Source of the DNA: Dicyema japonicum
Taxonomy: Eukaryota > Dicyemida > Rhombozoa > Dicyemidae
Length of the DNA stretch: 64,000 nt
Direction of reading: 5' to 3'
NCBI GenBank assembly: GCA_011109175.1
Contig: RDEW01000002.1
Location: 20,579-84,578 of the forward strand
Shown: positions 45,303-61,389 of the stretch, one piece after another
Layout: each line of letters begins with the position of its first letter
Position numbering within the stretch: position 1 is the stretch's first letter
The notes under the pieces: generated by a model
Seen by the model: only the letters and a program-made list of their open reading frames with translations
What the model was told of the DNA's origin: nothing
Databases searched by the model: none
Translations under genes and position numbers: made by a program

Positions 45303-47034
45303 TTAAGATGCCTTAATGGTATATGACTTCACTTTCAAAACCTCCTCCACGTTAAACTCAACATCAACTCCATCAGGCATATTCACAGCGCTCACAGTAA
45401 CTCCACTCAGGCACCCAAAAGACTCGAAAGTCACTGCCACGGGAAAAAATTGCCGGGAGACTCCATCAGCAGTAAACTCAAGCAGTCCATTCGGCTGAGA
45501 ACTGGACACAGACATTATCCTCCACTCTAATAACCCACGTGACTTATTCACAGAGTACTCCCCAGTCTCACATTGACTCACACGAACAGAAGAAGGATTA
45601 CTAAATCATCAGTCAAAGACAATAAACCAAAGAGGCACAGTCAGTAGGAGATCATACAGGTCAAGCGGTAGCTGAAGGTTATATTCCAAGCTCACAGTGC
45701 ATCCACCTGAAGAAATGGGGGAGGGCCAACACTGAACTACAAAAAACAGTAAAGTTAAGCAAAAACCAGAGAGAGGGAGTTTTGTTTGATCCTTGGTAGC
45801 ACAGTGCCACCTTAAGAGGGAGGCGTCAGAATTGAGAGGAAACTCCTGCCTGGTATCCGCCAACTCCAGAGTCCTCTCTCTGGTAAACACACTCTTGTTG
45901 ATTCGGGGGTGAGTCTCGAAGGAGATTCCCTCTCCCCCTTTAAGGGTAACAGAACAACGTGCCATTTCAGACTTGAGGACACGCACAGACAGAGATCCTG
46001 AAATCTTGAATTCAACCAAGCCCATATCACAATCAGCTTCCACCTCGATTGCCTCGTTTATCAATACGACCAATCTAACATGTTTTTCAACGTAAATACG
46101 GTTTTCCGTGAACTACTGCAGTACTTTGGGATGGAACTGTAAACTCGTGGGAAGAATGATCACCCTTTTCTAAAATTCACCCGTCACTCATACCCTCGCT
46201 CATAAGTTGGGCCATAAACTCGCTTTCCTTGTTTGCAACGGTCAGCTTCAGGGAATTTGGAATAGGAATAGAAGGGTTCGACTGTCTCGGTCTGTTTATC
46301 GGTCTATTGTAGACTTCGGGGACGATCTGGGCTTCTGATGGTCGTCTACTAGACTCAAATGCCGGTTTCTTGATGTTTCCGAGTTTGCTGATGAGTTTAC
46401 TAGTCACCATATCAACGAGGGTATTATCATGGTGATGTTTCTCATAGGATTCAAGTATTTTGGCCTGAGTGATCCGTCTGGACTCCTGTTTGATGGTCTT
46501 CCTGGCTTGTTTCTCCTTGGCAGTCTTCTCCAAGTTGTACAGGTTCTCATCCATACTTTCCATTTCTATATATCGTTGCACTTGGCTCAGGGTCACATTC
46601 TCTCTGTAGCCTTGAGTCACCACCTCGTCGAAAGCAAAAATAAGATCAAATGTTTGGTCATACACGGTGGCCTCCTTCAGTTCAGAGCAGTATTCCGTAA
46701 CCTATGATATTAATTGAGAGGACTGACCACTCTCACGAAAAGTCGGAGACAGGCGATGTCTTCAATTATATTACTTGATTTGTTTGTGATGACGAGGACA
46801 TATAATTCCTCCAATGGCTGATAAACGTATCGGATTCCCCCAATCTCCTCGATTGTGTAGTTGTCGGAGAGAACCTTTGGAAAAGCAGCCAAAAGTCCCT
46901 CAATGCTCGATCTTTCAATATCCACGAATTGTCGGGATAGTATTTCTAAGATATATTTGGTTGAGTTACCCTTTCCTTTCTTGTTGAGGACAGCAGCAGC
47001 TATGACTACCTGATATAATTACAAAATCAACCAT
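45303..47034 (-). CDS. ARCN1: Coatomer subunit delta (delta-COP), 8 exons
   Basis: Delta subunit of the COPI vesicle coat, acting in Golgi-to-ER transport. Splicing gives a longin-like N-terminus (VVIAAAVLNKKGK|EILSRQFVDIERSSIEGLL, RYVYQPLEELYVLVITNK, SNIIEDIACLRLF|VTEYC), then FDLIFAFDEVVTQGYRENV, a charged linker (about residues 135-240) and the C-terminal mu-homology domain (ISFETHPRINKSVFT, EFPLNSDASLLRW, CWPSP, LEWRIM, FFPVAVTFES). It ends at the stop 45,303-45,305. Seven introns: 47,010-47,031 (22 nt), 46,946-46,969 (24), 46,702-46,736 (35), 46,170-46,193 (24), 46,075-46,099 (25), 45,737-45,766 (30), 45,601-45,627 (27), all GT...AG. The ATG at 47,032-47,034 is the whole coding part of exon 1. 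No frame defect seen; likely functional. Upstream is AT-rich. Confidence 0.95.
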
Positions 47035-47224
47035 TAACAGCACACGTCTACTCGATTTTAAAAATTGTTTTATTATTTAATTGATTTTAATATTTGACTT
47101 GTTTTATTATTAAAAATTCATCTTTTTTATTTTGTTGTAATTTAATAGTTTTTGAGTCTAAATTAAAAATTCAGTCTTAATTTGTTGTTAAAAATTTTAC
47201 CATTCCGTGTTGATATTTATTTAT
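47035..47224. promoter_or_regulatory. Upstream region of delta-COP
   Basis: 190 bp of very AT-rich DNA between the start codon and a mobile repeat. The promoter must lie here or inside the repeat. No TATA box can be singled out in such a biased sequence. Confidence 0.25.
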
Positions 47225-47540
47225 TTATTAACCCCGGATACTCCGAGAAAGAAGTTAAAGTAAACAACTAATTAAGTGCATCCAGTTTCCACTTTTACAG
47301 AAAGAGTCCATCCGGAATCAGCATAAAGGGTAAAAGACGTCCATAGTTGCAGCTATGGAGACCCCTCCCGTGGAGTGGGAGAGAGCAAATGATCCTTTTT
47401 ATTCTGACCTGACACTGGGCGCCACCTAGACAGGTGGATCACATGACGCCACTCTAATAGGAATGAGAAAGAAGGAACAGACGAACAAAACAGAAACTTC
47501 AACTAATTAGCCACGAAGCACCGCATGGCGATACGCGGCT
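47225..47540 (-). mobile_element. GGCGCC-type non-autonomous repeat, copy 3
   Basis: Reverse complement of the element at 37,795-38,125, over its full length including the tail end (tattaaccccggatactcc at the left). It begins about 190 bp upstream of the delta-COP start codon. Confidence 0.75.
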
Positions 47541-48262
47541 ATTTAAATTCCCTATTAACTAACTGAATCTACTTGATGCCGTGGGTTCGAATCCGAAACA
47601 TGTACTTTTCACCGATGGTCAATCTCGCCCACCAGACCCTCCCGTGAGGTGAAGAGTTCCTTTGAAACGACAAAGTTATTATAATTATTAAGACTCTTCC
47701 GCCTAAGTATTAAGTTATTTCAGCGATGGTAGGGCTAATATTGAAAATGGAAGATAGTGGACCTACATCTTAACCTCTCTTCTGAAGCGGAAGACTGTAA
47801 TGGACTATTAAAGGATGGATATGGTCGGCACAAGCAATTGTTCTCACTTGGGTTCCTTCCTTTATTAATTAGTTTTGAATATTTGCACTGGTTTTCCAGA
47901 AATTGTAAGCCTATCGTTAATAAATATAGAAGCCACTAAAAACAAAGATATCTGATTTAGCAAGATACACGGTATGGACAAATATAGAAAGTAAGGAACC
48001 GATTCTCACTTATAGTTTTGGCACCCTGACAAAATCCATTGGTATAGATTACCATTATGAAAGTTCTTCCACCGCAGAATGAGCTCCTTCCTTGGATTAA
48101 TAAGTAATGAATGTTTATGCTTAGCTCACTAAAGATTGTAAGCCTCGGAGTTAATAAACGAATAATATAAAATATAAAGCTCAAAGAATACAGGCAAATT
48201 TATTAAATTGAAACATAACAATGAGGATTCCTTCCAGGAATATCCTGTCTTGAGAGTAAATA
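47541..48262. other. tRNA-like B box and decayed repeats
   Basis: 47,578-47,600 contains gtgggttcgaatccg, a Pol III B box, in a non-tRNA context: probably the head of another SINE. 47,850-47,935 and 48,085-48,170 are related to each other (ccttcctt...attaatta...ttgtaagcct...gttaataaa) and look like a diverged tandem pair. No gene seen. Confidence 0.4.
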
Positions 48263-49338
48263 CAGTCCGACCTCTAATTGGGGCACGTAATGCCCAAAAA
48301 TCAGGTTCCCCAAAACAGAAGTTTCAAAAATAGCCCAATAAATAAACTAAATAATATTATTTTTAAAGTAATCAGATATTTTCTCTCCATTTTTATTTTC
48401 TATTCCTACCGTCACTTTCTTTCTGAATTCATAAAAATCATGAAGATAGTCTGGAATTAAAATTTTGCCTCTAGGTTTTCCATATTGATGGTTCACAGTC
48501 TATATCCTCATAGAGATATGTATCATTATTTTCTTCAATTTCACGTGATGGAGATTGTTTAAAGCCACGTGTTGATTCATCAGTTTTCACAAATGATTTT
48601 CGTGCTGCAAATTTGGCAAAAAGAGCAGTTTCGTTATAATTAAAAATATTCTCCTTTGCATAATGTCCAAATTTAATTTTTAATTATAATAAAAATGAAA
48701 GCATCTCCTAACCACGAGGTAGAGTCACAGAGTACTCCCCAGTCTCACATTGACTCACACGAGTCACCTTACAATGCTTTGAATTTTAATTCATGCCTCT
48801 CCTAATTTATCTAACCATCCATTTGAAGCTTTAAAATTGTTTAGCCCATTCTCGAAGAACCAGTTAGTGAAATTTTTTTAAATGAGTTCCAGAAACTGGA
48901 ACAATCTGCTCAATTAATCGCTAAAAAATATCCATGACTTTTTCGTCCAACCTGTTTTTATTTTCACTTTTAAATATAGATACAAATGTTAACGAATTAT
49001 TTGAACTTGAATAAAGGATCCCTCTTTCGATAAATAAGCCACTTTCAGAATGTTCCTTTTTTAAGAGTATCTGCAATCTTCAATTTTGTTTCACGATTTA
49101 AAGGCATTATAATCGACACAAAAAATTTGAAATGAAACGTGACTTTTAAAATATTTATTTTAAAATCGGTTAAATAAAATCAAATAATTAATTTTATATA
49201 ATAAAAAATTAATGCCCCAGATAGAGGTGCTAAATTTAGTTGATTTTCGTAGAAAATTTATAGAGCGTCCCAAAACGGAGTTTTCCCAAAAAAGAATTTC
49301 CCCACGTCGGAGGTGCGCCTCAAATAGAGGTCGCACTG
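48263..49338 (-). mobile_element. Tigger-type element with TIRs and TA duplication, internally deleted
   Basis: Ends: cagtccgacctctaattgggg at 48,263 and, inverted, cagtgcgacctctatttgagg at 49,338, each flanked by TA (48,261-48,262 and 49,339-49,340). On the minus strand it codes for FKASNGWLD (CENP-B-type DNA-binding domain, about 48,815-48,840) and IFNYNETALFAKFAARKSF (first Asp motif, here Asn, about 48,600-48,655). The rest of the catalytic core is missing. The right end region is also found at 52,050-52,145. It contains 38 bp identical to the delta-COP gene at 48,725-48,762. Confidence 0.75.
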
Positions 49339-49439
49339 TACCTCATGTACATGGATGTGTTGAGAACAATAAACCCTTTTCTAAACCCTAAATTAAGATC
49401 TACGACATTTGCAACCCGACACATGATAAGTATAAAAAT

Positions 49440-50290
49440 AAATTCTTTTTTTTCAAAAATCAAGTTTTTATTATTTTTAATCTTGAGAAATGCACATTTT
49501 CTATAATATTTCCATCTTCTTCGTGTATTGTGAAATTTTCATTCTCCCCACAAATAACGATGTACTTTGTTACATTCAATTGCTCATATAGCGGGAATTT
49601 TCTATCTTGCTTGTTGGCATCTGCGTCATGACGACGAAAAACACAATCTCCGATTTTTATCTCCTTTTCGTCAAATTTTCACCGTCTTCTTTTAGACATA
49701 TTTTCTCCACAACTCTGTAGATTCTTTTATGCCTTTTCCCTTGCAATAGTAAGGTTGTCTTATGACTCTGGATTTTGCGGGTAGGTTGAACCCATAAAAT
49801 ATAAAATGGAATCTGTGAGTATTCGTCATTTATGTAAGAATACCTACGCTAGTCAATAAGATCGGCTAGGTATCTGTCACGATGTCTTTTTTCAATATTG
49901 GCGTAATTGGAGGTTTAGTCGACATCATTCTTTTGGCTTGGCAAAAGATGCACTTATTTTATTACTTCTTGAACCTCTTTTCTCGTAAAATTGTGTATTT
50001 TCTTTTTTAAAAGACTATATAAACTGTCTCTACCTAAATGACCATAATTGTGTTACCTCAATCGCTAGTTACCTCAATCGTTAGAAACTTTAATTCTGTA
50101 CAATCAGACGTAAAAATCTTATCTTGAATCCATATTTTCACGTAATATTGTTTTTTATTCTCAAATTCAAAAGATTCAGACAATTTATTGAGCCTATATT
50201 TTTGCCTTTTAGGAATTTGAGGACAATCAAAATTCTTTTTTAAATTTTTTATTATTTTCATTTCGTGGAGCAAAAACTCAGGTAACTCAT
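49440..50290 (-). mobile_element. Integrase-element remnant, minus strand
   Basis: Minus strand, broken frames: YGHLGRDSLYSLLKKKIHNF, then CIFCQAKR (HxG...CxxCQ zinc-binding end), and further down a C-terminal GDCVFRRHDADANKQDRKFP then NVHFSRLK, the SH3-like tail typical of integrases. The catalytic core between them is mostly deleted. It lies between two Tigger elements and is distinct from the copies at 33 and 39 kb. Confidence 0.55.
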
Positions 50291-50387
50291 TTTATCGCGT
50301 GGAGTGGATTATATTTTTTTTAAATAAAACTAGTATTTTTTAAAAATATATAAAATTGATTTCATTATCTCATTATCATGTAAATTA

Positions 50388-51983
50388 CAGTACGACCCCA
50401 CCCCAATAGAAATGATCCCCAAAAATAGAAAGTGCCCCAAATATAGAGGGTATATAATTCTTCATATTAAAACTATTATTTGTAGTTATTTTGAACCCAG
50501 TATTATACTTATTTCTTAGAATTTTTGAAATTTTAATTCTGAATTCATTGTATTCTTTTAGCCCATTCAGGGCAAGTATTGAATAAAGAAGTTTCGAGAT
50601 TATTTATTATTATTATTGAATCTTTTAAACATAACCCTTCAATCTCATTAATTCCATTGTACAAAGTCCCATTATCTTCAATTCCGTTTATTTAAAGTTC
50701 CATTAACCCTGAAACATGTTTATCAATTAATTCAGATGCTTTTTTGAATTAATTTCACGAACATATGTTCTCTTCGTTTATTTTCATCTAATAATTGACA
50801 ATCGTCGTTGTTGTTGCTCGACTCCAAGCTTCTCTTACAAATGCAATTATTTGCGTCATATTAATCTTCAATAGGGTCGATTCCTTAACATCGTCAAGAG
50901 ATATCACTTCATAAAGAACGTTGTTATAATATGTCTTGAAAGAGTTTATGATCCCCATATCTAAAGGTTGAAGAAGTGCTTTGTATATTTAGGAAATTTA
51001 AGAAATGATAAGTTTGAATATTCTTGGCACGGTTATCCATTAGAATCAAAATTTTTCTGTTTTTTTGTACCATTTCAAAGTTGATTTTTGTAACCATTTA
51101 TCAAAAATATCAGTCGTCATCCAAGCATTTTTGACGCTGTGTACAAAATCTAAAAATAACCTAATAAAATATACCCCAAAATCCTCAGTTTGTATATTTT
51201 AAGCATCTTGGTAATTTAAATTTTCCGATAACAAGGAGCTTTAATTTCTCACCTTCAAAACTGCAGCATAAAAGAACTGAAACTTGTTCTTTGCTTTTAG
51301 TTTTACCAAAACAATTATCATTTGAAGAGACAAATGATTTACATGTATTTTTTTAACAAAAAGAAATCCTTGACTTTATTTCTGTCACATGAGTTCTTTT
51401 ACCCGAAATTACTTTGAACAATAATTCATGGCGCTTTTAAATCGATCTAACCATCCATTTGATGCTTTTAAATCATTGAAGTCAAGATTTGCTGCAATTA
51501 TTTTGCAATAGTTTAGACGAGAAATCCTAAAAAAATACCATCCTCTCTAAAATTTTTGAAGACCTCAAATATTAATCGATCAATTCGGATAGAAAAATCT
51601 GATTCGAACCTCTTAGATGAGAGTTCATCAGAGCATACTTGTGTTTTTGAAACCACTTTATCGATTTCCTTTTTAATTCGTGAGACTGTTCCTTTTCCAA
51701 TATTTTATAATTTACAAATTTTTCTTTCTGACATATTTTCTTTCATTAAAGAACTGGAAATCTTCTGTTTCAGGTGGCTTCGCAGGCATGCTTAAAAATA
51801 TTTTAAAATTTTAATATTATCGATTAAAAAAGTGTTCCAATAAGCGGGGTTTTGTATTTTAAATTTAGGCTTCCTATTGGTCAAAAAATGTAAAAATCAT
51901 TCAAAATAATATTTATTAAAAAAATCGCCCCCAAAACAGAGGGTGCCCCAAAGCCGGGGTTTTATTGGGGCGGGGTCGTACTG
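50388..51983 (-). mobile_element. Tigger element, 1,596 bp, with near-perfect TIRs and TA duplication
   Basis: Terminal inverted repeats: cagtacgaccccaccccaata at 50,388 and its inverse with one mismatch ending at 51,983; TA on both sides (50,386-50,387; 51,984-51,985). The transposase on the minus strand starts near 51,790. It shows a helix-turn-helix (GTVSRIKKEIDKVV), CENP-B domain (DFNDLKASNGWLDRFKS), AWMTTDIFDKWL, and QPLDMGIINSFKTYY with the third catalytic Asp. Frameshifts and stops throughout. This is the most complete DNA transposon structure in the window. Confidence 0.85.
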
Positions 51984-52009
51984 TAATATGTTTTATTCTA
52001 AAATGTGAA

Positions 52010-52860
52010 GTACGGTCCGGAAAATGGCGGCTCCGTCAAATGGACGCCGACAATATTTATTTTCAAAATCGGTTAAATAAAATCATATATTAATTTTATA
52101 TGATAAAAAAATTAATTCCCAAATAGAGGTGCTAAATTTAATTGATTTGTCATACTTTTTAAATCACAGACACCGAAAGCCAGGCAGCGACAATGACTAC
52201 TAGGGGGAAGTACTGGGAATTGAAAGAATGCTTGACTCATCGCCTAAACTCCGACAATGTCCGCGCGTCAAGCAGTGATGATGATTTCTTCGGGGAAGTT
52301 ATTGACTGGGTAGCTAATAACTTTATTTGTAGAGTGTAGTTATGGTGCGTGCAGAACACAAAGAAAATTTTCTCCCCTTTCTCGTATCTCATTGGATATC
52401 TCTGCGTTTGCCTTAACAAGCAATCATTTGACAAAAAATTCTTGCAAGTATCAATCCAATTGTAGAAGTGAATGGTACAAAAGGATAACTAAATAAGCAT
52501 TCAATCATTATACTTACCCATGTCTAAGCAAATGAAATACTCTGCGAAGTTCAAACTGTAAGTTCTAAACGTTTCAGAAGAAACTATCAACTGTGCTGCC
52601 TCAAGAAAGTTTGGCGTAAATGAGAAACTAGTAAGAGATTGGAAACGCAATGCAAACACAGCTAGCAGTCTTACCAAGAATTTTAACACATTTCGTAAAT
52701 AAATTTCGCATATTTCTGGTTGAATTTTAAAGTCTAAGATAATGAAACAATTGAGCTCGACTTATACAATGGATATTACATAAAATTTCCGTCGTATTTT
52801 AGGGGTCGACTTATACAACAAGTCGAGTTAGACACCGGCAAATACGGTACTTTAACGATT
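52010..52860 (+). mobile_element. Pogo/Tigger-like debris
   Basis: 52,050-52,145 repeats the right-hand region of the element at 48,263-49,338. 52,500-52,690 encodes MKYSAKFKL then AASRKFGVNEKLVRDWKRN, the N-terminal helix-turn-helix of POGK/Tigger-type transposases. 52,165-52,325 has an open piece (WELKECLTHRLNSDN ... FGEVIDWVANN) of unknown origin. 52,800-52,855 (gtcgacttatacaacaagtcga) contains an imperfect palindrome. Confidence 0.5.
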
Positions 52861-53167
52861 ATAATTTTTGGTTGCTTACTAATGAGGCTATTGTTTGAAA
52901 TTCATTTTTTTTAATTTTTCTAACTATCCTCCGCTTGTTTTAAAATTCAGTAATTTTTTCAGAAAAAATGTGGCAGGTTCGAAATTTGTTAGATAAGAAT
53001 GTATTTTGATCGATTTGATGGTGGATTCGAAAGGATTATTTATTTGCAAAAAAAATAGACTGTGGAAATTTAATTATTATTATTTTTAAATAATATTTAT
53101 ATTTATTTTTTATTTTAAAATATAAAGTAATATTTTTACTAAAATAAATTTACGTTATCGTTAGTCA
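52861..53167. promoter_or_regulatory. Upstream region of RPC1
   Basis: AT-rich, about 300 bp, no other features. Likely holds the promoter of the Pol III subunit gene, but no element can be singled out. Confidence 0.3.
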
Positions 53168-58043
<4,876 letters not shown>

Positions 58044-58173
58044 GAATTTTTTTTAACTTTTTATTTTTTTGTAATATTTTTTGGTACCACTCGAATTGAG
58101 TTTATTTTATTGAGCTTTTTTTGTCGAAGGTTGAGGTGGTGACGTTTCTCGAGTACACGAGTTACTACTTCTT

Positions 58174-58362
58174 TTAATGATGTAGGAGACACTTGTATTT
58201 TTCTTCCGTGAGAAACGACGTTTTGGTGAACGTTATCCAGACTTTTTTATTGAAGTGATTTTGTTCTGTTGATTTGACTGTGTTTGATATTTCGAAAACA
58301 GATTTTAGGTGATATCTATTTGAGATGCCTCGCTGAACTATTTCAGATGTGACCGACGTCAT
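58174..58362 (-). CDS. Small hypothetical gene between RPC1 and LGL
   Basis: 62-codon minus-strand frame from ATG 58,362 (MTSVTSEIVQRGISNRYHLK) with a later KKVWITFTKTSFLTEEKYKC. An AATAAA poly(A) signal lies downstream on that strand at about 58,107-58,112. Composition is protein-like. I do not recognise the family; short introns could extend it. It would be divergently transcribed from the LGL-like gene 130 bp away. Confidence 0.3.
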   Translation of the reverse strand: MTSVTSEIVQRGISNRYHLKSVFEISNTVKSTEQNHFNKKVWITFTKTSFLTEEKYKCLLHH

Positions 58363-58493
58363 TTTTTTTCGATTTCACCAAAATATAATAAATTATTAAT
58401 ATTTAATTTTGTCTATCTTATCAACTATCTGATACCGCCGATGATAAATTTATAAAATTAATTAAATCGGCCAAATTATTCAAAGTCAGCTGA

Positions 58494-61366
58494 ATGGTCT
58501 ATTTACCAAATAATCGACGGTTAGACCATAAAAATCTAAAACTCCACAAAGTAAGCAAATATTAACAAGTAGAAATCATTCATCAAAAATGAAAACATCA
58601 CAGCTTTTTCATTTGATCCGGTTGATCTTAGACTTGCCATTTCAACTCAAAGCAACAAAATAATAATGTACATTTTATCGAAACTGTCCACAGCTTCACA
58701 TTCGAGATGTTTGTATGAATTGAATCTACAGTGGGGGATCAAGGTAATCCATTTGATACCCCGACATGTAAATGACTCGTTTATACTTAGAATCAACTAA
58801 TATGTATTCAGATCGATGGGAACGCCCTATTTTACGAATTAGACCCAATCAACGGAACCTTGATTCTCAGAAAACAAAATACTTTATATAAAATGTAATT
58901 TTTAGTTATTTTATAAAAGAAATCACAGAATAATCTCGGCTTCCGCTTTATGTGTTAAGAGGAAACGACTTTGGGTCGCCATTGAGTTTTTTAGCGGACT
59001 TGGCTACGTGGACTTCGAAAACCTTTGTTTCCACTTTGAGGAATCCACGTTTTTTGGTGAACACAGAGTACGGTACGAATATTTGGGAATCAGACCAAAC
59101 GAGTCCGAGAAGTCACGTGGGGTTAATAACATTGTCATCCACCATTACGATAAGACAGAACTTATCGTTTACTCAACTTTTCACGGAATGGTCATTTTTT
59201 ATGATTCGACAATTGGGAGAATAGTGAAGAATATAAACACGGAAAGTGTATTTGACCTTTAATACGAATATTGTAGCAATTAACCTCCCTGGCCTTAAAT
59301 TTCGACGGAAAGATAATTTTGACTGGACAGAAAAATGGAAATGTTTACAAATTCAACATCGACTCTTTCAGTCGACGTAAACAATCACCGCATAACTGGG
59401 ACTTTTTTAACACGGAAAGTACCCCCACCTGCCTTCTACTGAACGAACAAAACGGTCGGTCATTCCATGTTCGAGTCGGTTCACCCTACAGAACTAACGA
59501 AAGCACGTGTCTTTTAATCAATTATAAAGACGTGGAAGGAATTTTTAAATTTGAAAACGAAATTTTGGGGGTTGAATTTTTTACTGAAAATCACGGTTTT
59601 TTGTTGAAACTAATTGAAGAATCAGACCTCCACTCTGAATTCATTCTTGTTGTGACCAGACTGTCATGCCATGTCATTGAGGTTACGGCCAATATGGACT
59701 CTCACATCGTCCGCACCCCTTATTTCTCATCAATAGCATCCAAGAATATTACCACGTGTCATTTTATTCCGAACTGTCCGTATAATTTACTGGCACAGAT
59801 CCACAAACAGGAAATCTCCGCTTTTTATCGGGATATTCGACCAAGTTTATTTGTGACTTAGTTAGGAATTTTTGGGTAAGAAACCATCACGAAGACGACG
59901 TGTACAGACAAAGAGACATAATCATAGTCACGTGGGGGATATATTTATATTTGATAGGACTAATGACGGGTTTATGGAAACGTGGGACGTTCAAGGGGAT
60001 TCTGCGTTTATGATTCGTGCAATAAACTATGTCGGATTGCTGTTCAACAAATATGAGAACATTAACTACGGAAAAGAAGTTAAAGGATTGACGCACGTGT
60101 GTGATATAAAGTTATGTTAGATAACAGAGACTAAACCTAAGCTGATTGACTCCTATATGGTTGATTCCATCCACGTGGATATTAGGAATGGGGTGACAAT
60201 GCTGTGCATAAAAAACGTCATCTATTTTCTTATATTTGAATACGACTGCAATGTGAAGACAAAAGTAGTGAACTCTTATCACCGCAGATTATCGACGTCG
60301 ATGTGGTGAACATGTCCTCTGTCGATGTTGCCGATAAGTACTTCCTCACCCCGTATTTTCACAATGTCAGCATCCCCCTAATTGTGACTTTTCAGAATCT
60401 TGTTAATTCTATGAGTTGTCAGGAAGATTGCAAAATGTCAATATTTAGGGTTTTATTCATAGACTAGCCGTGGGGACAGCTCTGGGCTTCGTCTTGATAG
60501 ATTACGGATATGGCTCTATTTTGTACCAGCATTCAGTGCGAGACATTATCGACAGATTCAAGTTACTAAGAAAATACAAAAAATCCATTTTTAAGAATTT
60601 TATTTGGTTTGGTTTTCCGCCCTAATTTTAGCTGTAACTTCATCGGTGGATACAGAAGCATCCCAATGGAGGACATTGACTGTTCCTTGGGGGTCACGTG
60701 CATCAAGATCTATTTTAACGGTTAATATAAAATAACAAAAGTACTAGATTTTGAGAATTTGATGCTTTTGGTGGAAACGGGGTCAAAGACTAGCGTCTAT
60801 GAGATTACCCTCCATCGAAGAGTCTCGTTGAGGAAGATCCTCAAAAAATGTGATATTTATAAAATTCTTATTTCCAGTGATTTCAGTGAATATCATCGAC
60901 GAATTGTCGTTTTCCAGCAGTGACCAAGCCAGAGCAATTCTAGTGGAATCATTGGTCCCGTCCCACGTGGGTAAACGGTTATATATTCTTAGGAAAAATG
61001 TCTTAGAAGTAGTTATAGCTAATGACAGTAGGTTCGTAATGTAAATCAAATACACGTGGAAAAATCCATCAGAACTCCCTTAAATAGAATTAAGGCCATA
61101 AGGTGCGTCTCTCTCCAAACTTGGTCACAGCATTCAGTTGATGCACTAATGGCTGTAGATGACAAGGGAAGGATAATCACGTGGGTACTATCTTCTTTGA
61201 AGCAGAAAGTAAACAACGAGTTGGAGAAATCGAACATGTAAGGGAAGTTATATAAACTAGTGAGGTTAACCACGTGATGATTGGGGGAAACGGGACTATT
61301 CACATTCTTACAGTCGACAGTAAGCATTATGAATTTAAATATTTCGATAATTCCATTCGAATTTAA
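58494..61366 (+). CDS. LLGL: Lethal giant larvae (LGL) family WD40 protein
   Basis: LGL proteins are double beta-propellers that act in cell polarity and, as Sro7/tomosyn, in exocytosis. Exon 1 starts MVYLPNNRRL at 58,494; a 22-nt intron follows (about 58,555-58,576). The spliced order matches LGL: NITAFSFDPVDLRLAIST (first blade), LWVAIEF..GYVDFENLCFHF, IVIHHYDKTELIVYSTFHGM, LTSLALNFDGKIILTGQKNG, the block around GIFKFENEILGVEFF ... LLVV-type core ... RTPYFSSIASKNITTCHF, a GFMETWDVQGDSAFM blade, RLAVGTALGFVLIDYGYGS followed by a basic LLRKYKKS region, and CVSLQTWSQHSVDALMAVDD then GRIITWVLSSLK near the end. Stop 61,364-61,366, overlapping an AATAAA. Several exons around 59,860-59,900 and 60,270-61,050 could not be joined with certainty, so frameshifts there are not excluded. 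Confidence 0.75.
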
Positions 61367-61389
61367 TAAACTTGTTGTTGCTTAGAGAT
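61365..61389 (+). promoter_or_regulatory. 23-nt LGL-CFAP52 junction with poly(A) signal and splice-acceptor-like site
   Basis: AATAAA at 61,365-61,370 overlaps the LGL stop codon. It is followed by cttgttgttgcttag (to about 61,385), a pyrimidine-rich acceptor-like string, and the CFAP52 ATG at 61,390. The gap is too small for a normal promoter. An operon with trans-splicing, or a promoter inside the LGL gene, would explain it; both are inference. Confidence 0.4.

Noticed and set aside
46150-46175. 6-nt micro-exon in delta-COP
   Set aside because: A second possible intron here is 27 nt and in frame; treating it as coding gives a continuous exon (EEKGDHSSHEFTVPS), which is simpler.
49440-50290. 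Retroviral or LTR provirus
   Set aside because: Only integrase-like pieces occur; no RT, protease or LTR pair was found.
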